This document shows, piece after piece, positions 54,373 through 64,000 of a stretch of 64,000 bases of DNA. The stretch is taken from contig JAIWNF010000018.1 in assembly GCA_025093555.1 (NCBI GenBank), positions 372,001 through 436,000 of the forward strand, in the 5' to 3' direction. The notes below the pieces were generated by a model. The model worked only from the letters and a program-made list of their open reading frames with translations, searched no databases and was not told where the DNA came from. Within the stretch, counting starts at the first letter, position 1. Every line of letters begins with the position of its first letter. The position numbers were made by a program, and so were the translations under genes. This DNA comes from Circinella umbellata. Lineage: Eukaryota; Mucoromycota; Mucoromycetes; Mucorales; Lichtheimiaceae.

Positions 54373-57015
54373 CCTTATTTATATACATAGAGCTGTGTAA
54401 CAAGAAGGCTTTCTTTGCATAGAAGGGTTTAGAGCGAAAGGGTAAAAGCTTACACGTACTAATTAAGGGATAATTATCTATTATCCTCCCAGAGGAGTGG
54501 AGCTTCGTTCCAGTTGCTGTCTGTAGTATGATACGGTAGAATAATGTATGGATGGTTTATTAAGAACAGTAGACTAATTGTGTCATAATAGTATAAAAGA
54601 AAAACAACTAGATGAACGAGGCCGTATTATTAAGGATAACCCCGGTTGCGCTGATTTTATTAAATGATCGTCCTTTTCATTTTCATTATTGTTATTTAAT
54701 TCATTGTATTTCATAGCACATCATAATAATATTGCAGCAATTATCAAGGAAGCTAAAAAATATTATTCCTGTCGTCATCTTGCGTTCTGTAAACTAACTT
54801 GATAAAGTACAATATCAGTAAACATCTTTAAAATAATATGCCTAGATGTATCATCTGGGTAAAAAAAAACGCTTTTTATTACACCGTTGAGCTTACTTTT
54901 ATTAATTAATAAGAGCATCTTCTGATTATTATTAAGTATCTCCAATTTTTTTTATACGTACGTATACCTAATTTTTACTGCAAAAATTATACATGTCTTG
55001 TTCAAATGAAAAAAATATACCACACGGCAAATTGAGAGAATAAATACGTACGTAGAATAGATCAACCCATTAATTTCAAATACTGTTTTAGCAACAGTTC
55101 ATATACTTTTATTCTCTACTTTATGGTCTCAAGAAAAAAAAGGTTTTTTTCTTGAATACGTATCTGCAGTAGCAAACATGACTAAATAACTCAATGTAAT
55201 GGTTTGATCGCTTTCTTTCAGTGGGAAACAATAACAAATGGGAGAGGTAAATAAGAGGGTGCTTTTTAATGACTCTGTAGTCATCTATTAGAAAGATAAT
55301 TCAATTATAATATCCTATAGGCACAGAAACGAATAGTTACCATCTCTTTTGACCTGCTTAAAAAAAACTTTTTTTTCTCTTGGACATGGTCTTGGTTAAT
55401 ACTTTTGAACGTGAATTACGTATGGATATATCAGCAATCAACTCGAGTCACATTTGAGTTGAGTTTACATATGCATCCATAGGGATGCGTTACTCTTCAA
55501 TATAAATATTTACAGAAAAAAAAATTGTTTCGTTAACCTGATTATCTCTGCAGTATGGTACAGTCAAGTTGCACAATCAATCCCTATATAGGGTAGCAAT
55601 TTCAATAGAATGATCATCATTTATTATTATTGCATTGGAAAAAAAAATACAAAATAGATTCCTTTTATAATATATCATGGGAGAACTATTCTACTTTTTG
55701 GTTTTAAGGTGATGATCTTTTACTCATTTATATATTTTACTTGGAATATTATTGTGTGATAAATGGAATGATACAAGTTTAAGAAGAATAATAAAAAAAT
55801 GTCTACGTACGTATAAAGTATATCTAAAAACGTTACTCTTCTAAGAGCGAACACAACAAGACGTCACTAAATGACCCTCGAAAACACCCACGAAAAATCA
55901 CTGGCCTTGGTAGCAACACTCAGTTTTCCCACACCAAGCAACATTGAGCCGTTTCATATAATTCAACTCTAGCCCAAAGGCATGAAATATTAAAAATACG
56001 AGTTTCAATAATAACACTTACCTTCAAGAAATTTATAGAAGAAATGGTAAACCATGCATTTGATAGAACTACAATCCGACTGTGGCCCAGAGACGTTAGT
56101 GATAAAAATATGGGGTTCAATAGCACCGCGTATATTTGAAAACTCTACCGAAGAGGTGGTAAAACATTCACTTGATAGACCTACAATCGCGCACACACAC
56201 AACATATTCCCTTCTTCACCCTCGCTGAGTTCTTGTTCTCAACGATCATGGTCCACGCTATCATATGTCTTAACACAGGGCAATATGATGCATGTGATAC
56301 TTTGGCAGAGTTCTATTTTGATATGTTGATCAAAAATTTACAAAATATGTGACCATATGTAATAGGTATAACATTATGCTCAACCTCTCTTATTCGTTTT
56401 TTTTCTTGTATAGCTTACTACGTAGATTACAATCAAGCCGTCCCCAAAGTAGATGTAATCAATAAAGAGCTATAGTGTTGATAGAACAGTGCGCATAAAG
56501 TCAATGTATTTTACCATATCACCTTGAAGTTGTCGAAAAAAAATGGGGGAAGGAGAGAATGCTACCATTATATTAATTTGAAGTTTGATTCTACTGTTCA
56601 TACATTTTACAAGATAAGTTCGCCTTGATTTTTGATTCAGCGTCTCAATAACTGACATTCACATTCCAATATTCCCTCCTTTAGTGTATACATATCTATA
56701 TACATTGATAAAGCTAAAATCTGTCCTTAGCTATCCATCTTTCCTTTGTACATAGTAATAAAAACCGTTAACCCAATAGTAATATATAATAAGGCGTGCA
56801 AAAAATTCAAATATTTTTTTAAAAAAATCTATGGAGAATAAAAACAGCTAAATATGGAACGAATAAAAGAGTAATTAATGGGAGGGGGGGAAAGCAAAGA
56901 TTGTAATATGTACATCAAGTTTAATGGATGAATAAATAAATCAATAGGTAGGGGACATTATCATCGATTTCTTTGCAATAAAATGTGTAAATAGGCAAAG
57001 TAAAAAATTTAATAA
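54373..57015. other. AT-rich intergenic DNA with one exon-like fragment
   Basis: Mostly featureless. At about 56010-56185 the minus strand reads GLSSECFTTSSVEFSNIRGA, IEPHIFITNVSGPQSDCSSI and KCMVYHFFYKFLEG, bounded by AG and GTAAGT, so it resembles one exon; the plus strand is also partly open (FIEEMVNHAFDRTTIRLWPR). An imperfect direct repeat (GATTGTAG.TCTATCAA.TG on the minus strand) lies at both ends. No family recognised. Confidence 0.35.
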
Positions 57016-59305
57016 TTAACAAGTAGTGTCTTTGGTAGACGATGCAATATTCCATGGAACAAGTCGTCTTTTATACTTCTTGCCAACGGTCGTCTTGATA
57101 GTTACTTTCTTTTTCTCGTCCTCTTTTTCTTCTTCTTCTTCTTCTTCATCATCATCAGTACCACCGCGTGATCGAATATTCCAAGCGCTTAAATCTGTGC
57201 TAGCAGCACTAAAGGTAGGTGGAGAAAGGTTTCCTCGAAGCGATCTGAAAGGTAACTCGGATGACCGTACATACCAAGATCCATGACCATCTGACACTAA
57301 CACTGAAGCTGTGTCATTCTTTGTAGGCAATTTCTTCTTCTTTGCCAATAAATCCAATAATGCTTCTTCGACATTATTTTTTCGTTTTCCAAGCACACTG
57401 TCCCGTTCTTCTTCTTCTTCTTCTTCTTCTTCCTCTTCCTCTTCCTTCTCTTTCACGTTTTCTTCTTTTTCTTCTTCCTTGACAGTAGCCCGCTTTAATA
57501 GTTCATCGTCCTTCTTTGTTTTTGTTGATTCTGGAGATGATGTTTCTTGTGCATAGAAGAGGATATATGCTTGTTGTGAAAGTACTTCTTTTAATGATGC
57601 TTTTTCGACCTGTACAATTACAATAAATGAATGATAGTTAATAAAATTTTACTAAATTCGAACTTTCTTGATCTGAAGACATATATACATGTTAAGTTTC
57701 TTACCATTTCGTCATCCATTTGATACCACTGGCCATCCGAGTTTTTCACATAAGAGTAATAATGACCTGAATTACAGCTGTGACCCAAATGAACCAAGAC
57801 ACCATATAGTCGATACTTTGTTTTTCCTTGTAATTTCTGTTTTTCTTCAACACTAATGTAAGGAGCCATATCAATGACTTCTGGGTATTGTATCCGTTCC
57901 GAGATTTTTCGCATGTATCCACGTTCCAAATCAAATGTGAACCGTTTTAAATGAACCGTCAACATCATGGGCAAATCACGGATTGTTACTTGTTTTCCTG
58001 CATTGACTTTTTGATTACAGCTAGATAAATAAAAATTAGATAGTGTATTAGTATATATTAATAATAACAGTAATTATATTTACTTAATGAAGATCAAGAG
58101 AGAGACAAAAAGCTTACCCTGAGCACTTATATTTACTATCTGGATCTTTACCACCAATCATATCCACTTTAACAAAATTACTTAATGCCTTTTCCAAGGA
58201 GAAAGCTCGATGAATATCCACACTCAAATCAAGAAAAGCTTCAAAGGTATTTGATTTTGCTTTACAGCTTTGACATCGGACTTGAGATTGAACACGGCCA
58301 CCAAAAATACTATGTAACATAGTTGATTCCTCTACTTTTGGACTTACTTTTCTGTGCATACATAATATATTGATATGACGGTGGTAAGTAAATAAGATTA
58401 ATTTACCCTAGTTAAACATACACAATCTATAAAATACTTTACCCAAGACCATTTAATAATGACTTTTGGAATGCAGTAAATAAAAACATTAAAAATTCAT
58501 GTGAATCTTCTTGACGGCGTAATCTGAGTGTTCGGGATAAAGCTGTCAAAAAAAAATAAAATAACCGAAAAGAACAATTTAATAAATTTTTGATCTATAC
58601 CGCTCTCCTTAATACTAAATAAAGATTTTTTTTAACCCTCTTACCTTGAAGATTAGCAGTAAAATATTTTGGTAAAATAGCAGCTCCACGAATACCACCT
58701 TTGGATTCTTTAAACACTCGATTAACGTGAGTTTCCATTGCACAAAGAGCACAATATCCAGTAATTTTGCCTTTTTGAATAGAATAATTCCAATCAAATT
58801 TAATTTTTTCTTGTTCTGGTGTATGCATACATATATATCTCCCATTTTATGAATATAAATAAATCTTACATTGCTTCTTATGACCAGAAGATAGTAGATA
58901 TTGAGCCAATGGAGGTGTATATGTCAAACATTGTAATACCGAGTTTAAAAAACATGTGTTTTGACCGTTTATAAGGCCAGGCCCTACTCGTTGAGCTGAT
59001 GACCAGCGTTGCTGTAATCGACTTTTATCAAAAGGTTTAAATTTGATTTGGGTAATTTGATTATTGGTTTGCGGTCGAGCACGATCATGAGGAATGTTTT
59101 TTTTTACGGCAGTGGTGCTGTTATTTTGACGATTTAAGTTTGGTCTATTTTGTTGGTGTGGTTTTTTATTATTGTTGTGAAAACCATTAGGACGGCGATC
59201 AGTATTGCTATTTTTTTGTATCCGGTTTCGGTTAAAGTTAGATTTATATTGATATTTATTATTACTTTTTTGGTGATGAGTGTTCACGTTGAAAGGTTTT
59301 GTCAT
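57016..59305 (-). CDS. Ubiquitin-specific protease, USP36/USP42-like
   Basis: Multi-exon minus-strand gene. The ATG is at 59305 (MTKPFNVNTHHQ); the upstream frame begins with TTG. The first ~110 residues are a basic, Asn/Gln-rich leader. The catalytic domain has the Cys box (GLINGQNTCFLNSVLQCLTY), GYCALCAMETHVNRVF, the QEDSHEFLMFLF motif, GGRVQSQVRCQSCKAKSNTF with CSGCNQKV zinc cysteines, LPMMLTVHLKRFTFD and the His box (HSCNSGHYYSYV, GQWYQMDDEMV). The tail holds poly-Glu runs and basic KKKK patches, typical of the nucleolar USP36/Ubp10 branch. It removes ubiquitin from nuclear/nucleolar substrates by family. Exons lie near 59305-58870, 58846-58645, 58545-58441, 58352-58118, 58021-57703 and 57610-57016. 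The first join would need an intron of ~24-55 nt and is uncertain. Confidence 0.85.
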
Positions 59306-59719
59306 TGCCTTTACTTTTTTTTTTTTTGGGTTATGTTGGAACAAGAAAAATATTTTTTTTTTTTTTGCACTTTTTTTTTCGTTAATGCGGAGTACTAAAT
59401 CAAATTTGGAAAAAGAGGGCTTGGAAAATAATTATTTTTTTAATATGCTGCAAAAAGAATGATTTCAAATATATAAAAGGGAAGAAGGAAGGGGTATCAT
59501 GAATTGAGTAGAGTATATATCTAAAAATAATATTATAAATGAATAAGTTACTAGGTAATGGTTATAAGTATATATATATATATATATGGAGGAGGGCAAA
59601 AAAAACTGTAGAGGGACAGGGTGATCTATTATAATAGAGGTTGCGTTGTGGATATATGATAATTATTATAAAGGAAAAAAGTATACATATATATATATAT
59701 GTGTGTGTGTGTAATGGGA
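59306..59719. other. Promoter of the USP gene and 3' end of the Sel1 gene
   Basis: A/T-rich with T runs at 59319-59328 and 59353-59366, an (AT)n run at about 59571-59588 and (AT)n(GT)n at about 59686-59712. Confidence 0.45.
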
Positions 59720-61507
59720 TTAAACTGTTGCTGCGGGTTTTCGTCTTCCACCTCCACCAAACATTGTCCAAAATTGCCATGGCTTTCGTTTCATGGCAGA
59801 TTCTGCCGCTGCTGCTTTGGCTGCTTCCTTTTGTGCCTCCAACGCGGCCAGTTGATCTAATCGTTCTTTTGCAGGTTGATAATCTTCTGCTGCTGCTAAT
59901 TTATAGTATTCGGAAGCTACTGCATAATTTTGTGGCCATGACCCTTCACCTTTATAAAACCTAATAATATTATATCCCCCATGATAACATAACAAACTAT
60001 TTAAAAACCCTAATTCAAGCAAAATAATAATAATGATAATAATAGAAATATATAATAGCCTACATTTCACCCAGCATAAACCGCGAATAATTCTGTGGTG
60101 CATCTTGTTGACTTGCTGCTTTTTGATAATATTCAAATGATTTCATAAGATCTTTAGGCACACCTAATCCAGAACGATACATATCCCCAAGACAAGTTTG
60201 ACAAAATCCTAACCCAGATGGCCAAATATCATCTCCTCTGATACACCAATCATGAGCTTGTTCATAATCTTGTTTAATACGTGCATAAGGTAAACCATAA
60301 TAATAAACCCGTGATAATGTTTCAATGGCCAGTGGAAAACCTTGTTCACCCGATTGAGTTAACCAAAATATAGCTTGTTGAGCATCCTTTTTATCATGTA
60401 ATAAAATGTCACCGACAATATATTGACAAAATTGTTCTCCGGTTGCTTCAGCAACTCGTCGTGCATAACGATATGCTTTTTCACGGTCACGAGGAACACC
60501 GCCTTCTTGATTTCCTTCATAATAAAGTCGTGCGAGGTCAGTCAGTGCTCGTGCATCAGATGCTGTGAGTCGTCGTATCACATTAGTCGCATTGTTGCTA
60601 TGAGCATTGCTGTTACCATGGTTACTATTGGCGTTGCGTTGAATGTTGTCGTCAATTTGTTTACTTGCTGCTTCTTCATATAGTGATAAACTTTCTTGAA
60701 TATTATGTAATCCTGGGTATTTGAATGCATCGCCAAGAATAGAAGCCAACTCAACACGAGCTCCATTATGACCTGCAGTTGCTGCTTTTTTAAGATAATT
60801 GACTCCTCGTTCAGTGTCGCGTGGTAGACCAACACCATCCAATAGTACAAGTCCCACAAGATGACACATTTGTGGCAACCCTTGTTCGTCCGCTTGTTTT
60901 AGAACTGTGCTAAACAAATCCTCTTCATGTTCGAATCCTTCAATACAATTTGTTAATGCAGCCGATAACCGTCGATCAAATACGCTTCTTGCCCATATAT
61001 CAGCTTCACGATGATCTTGATGAATAGACAAATCACTTTGTAGAACTGTACTGAGTTTAATCTTTGCTTCTACATCACCCTAAGTAAAAAAAATATGTAA
61101 CATCATATAATTAATTATTTAAGATTATTATACTTTTCTATTTTATTTTTGCCGTGCATAAATAATTAAAAATAAAAATAAAAAGTCTTGTTGTTATGCT
61201 CACCTTAGCAGCTTTTTTACGGAGATACTTTAAAGCACATTGAGCGAGTTCAGATTGATCGGTTTGATTGTCGTTATTTTCATCGTTCCTATCAGTGTTA
61301 TATAAAGGATGTACAAAACTAGTTCCATTGATGACTTCTACAGCTAGTTTTTTTTTCAATCGATGAGTGAGTAGGCTAGTTGCTTTACCTTTTATTCTTT
61401 AGATCTAAATGTATATAAATATAATATTTACCAGTTAAAAGATATAGCTCTGATGACACACCTTTTTCAGAAGCAAGTCGTTCAAAATCTGAATCTATTA
61501 TGCTCAT
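59720..61507 (-). CDS. Sel1-repeat protein
   Basis: Minus strand, about four exons: ATG at 61507 (MSIIDSDFERLASEKGVSSE ... LLTG), a second exon ending near 61203 (KLAVEVINGTSFVHPLYNTD ... CALKYLRKKAAK), a long exon about 61080-60063 and the last, about 59958-59720. Repeats of ~36-40 residues with the Sel1/TPR-like pattern are clear: LVGLVLLDGVGLPRDTERGV then YLKKAATAGHNGA; LARLYYEGNQEGGVPRDREK; TCLGDMYRSGLGVPKDLMKS then FEYYQKAA; and WPQNYAVASEYYKLAAAED. An Asn/Ser-rich insert (NSNHGNSNAHSNN) breaks the array. The tail is Ala/Lys-rich and ends PWQFWTMFGGGGRRKPAATV. Sel1 arrays are protein-interaction scaffolds, known in ERAD and chitin-synthase activation; the specific partner is not evident. 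No signal peptide is visible. Confidence 0.85.
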
Positions 61508-62057
61508 TTGAGTTATTTTTATGTATGAAAAATAAAAGGAGCCCCTTTCAGAAAAAAAAAAAAAAGATAAATTTCGAATTTTTTTTTTTCGGCTCCTTGT
61601 GACACCAAAGAAAAGAACGGATGGTTTTGTAGTAGCACGATCAATTTTTTGACAAGAGATTTCTCAGGAATTTATGTGCGTATATTATATTATATTTTTT
61701 GTTTCTTTTTTCTCTAGACAAATAAAATATTTACATTAAAAAGAGAGAGAGAGTATGTGTATGTGTCTAAAAGAAGGGGGATGAAGTTATAATACAACAA
61801 AGGCTTAAAAAATGCAAAAGTTCTTTGTTTTTTTTTATATATGTATATTTAAATATTATCTTTTCTTCGTTATTGTTGCTGCTTGTCGCCTCATCCTACA
61901 ATCCTTGAAACCCCTTATTTTCCATTTGTATTTCATTTTTTTTTTACTGGCGACAAATTAATGTGTAATATGTATATATGAATATGTGTTTATGCGTATG
62001 TGTGCGTATGTACTTGTAAATGTTATATAATATAGAGCCATGTATAGAAGAGTAGTT
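61508..62057. other. Intergenic: Sel1 promoter and PAP 3' region
   Basis: A-run at about 61547-61565, a GAGAGAGAG tract near 61743 and T-rich blocks. No gene. Confidence 0.45.

Positions 62058-64000
<1,943 letters not shown>

Noticed and set aside
57026..57286. Plus-strand frames over the USP tail (Ser/Phe-rich)
   Set aside because: Antisense shadows of the poly-Glu codons of the USP gene.

Overview
The window looks like nuclear DNA of an early-diverging filamentous fungus, most likely a Mucoromycota (Mucorales-type) genome. It is AT-rich. Genes have many short GT-AG introns and pyrimidine-rich leaders ending just before ATG. There is a DIRS-type tyrosine-recombinase retrotransposon. The conserved genes are all eukaryotic: class I HDAC, p24, Ragulator, MPP-alpha, nuclear poly(A) polymerase and a fungal Zn2Cys6 regulator. 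Species cannot be named from sequence alone.

Left gene-rich arm (1-22.7 kb): a 5'-truncated kelch-type membrane protein; a Zn2Cys6/Fungal_trans regulator; a G-patch protein (GPANK1-like); LAMTOR2 in four short minus-strand exons; a bacterial-type cytidylate kinase; the p24 protein Emp24/TMED2; mitochondrial processing peptidase alpha; an Rpd3-type HDAC with a long acidic tail; and, after a gap holding a foldback element, an intronless Ran1/Pat1-like kinase. From 5.1 to 18.7 kb genes are tightly spaced. LAMTOR2 and the CMP kinase diverge, the kinase and Emp24 converge 67 bp apart, and Emp24 and MPP-alpha share a ~210 bp divergent promoter.

Central gene-poor region (22.7-57 kb): mostly dispersed repeats and mobile DNA. 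It holds a decayed multi-exon gene of unrecognised family with its duplicated 5' flank, TA-flanked inverted-repeat elements (two share ends, and one keeps a decayed CENP-B/pogo-type helix-turn-helix), a candidate small polytopic membrane protein, and a two-copy PD-(D/E)XK-like family. One copy of that family has a nearly intact coding region but a 1.7 kb, extremely AT-rich DDE-transposase/chromodomain element sits in its tail with a 13 bp target duplication; the other copy is truncated and lacks the insertion. Further right is a structurally complete DIRS retrotransposon (about 49.19-53.37 kb) flanked by old, diverged ~400 bp direct repeats.

Right gene-rich arm (57-64 kb): three minus-strand housekeeping-type genes, a USP36-like ubiquitin protease, a Sel1-repeat protein, and nuclear poly(A) polymerase cut by the window end.

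Exon joins were worked out by hand from GT/AG sites and phase. Multi-exon coordinates span first to last coding base. Many provided open frames start at GTG/TTG, so starts were moved to ATG where possible.
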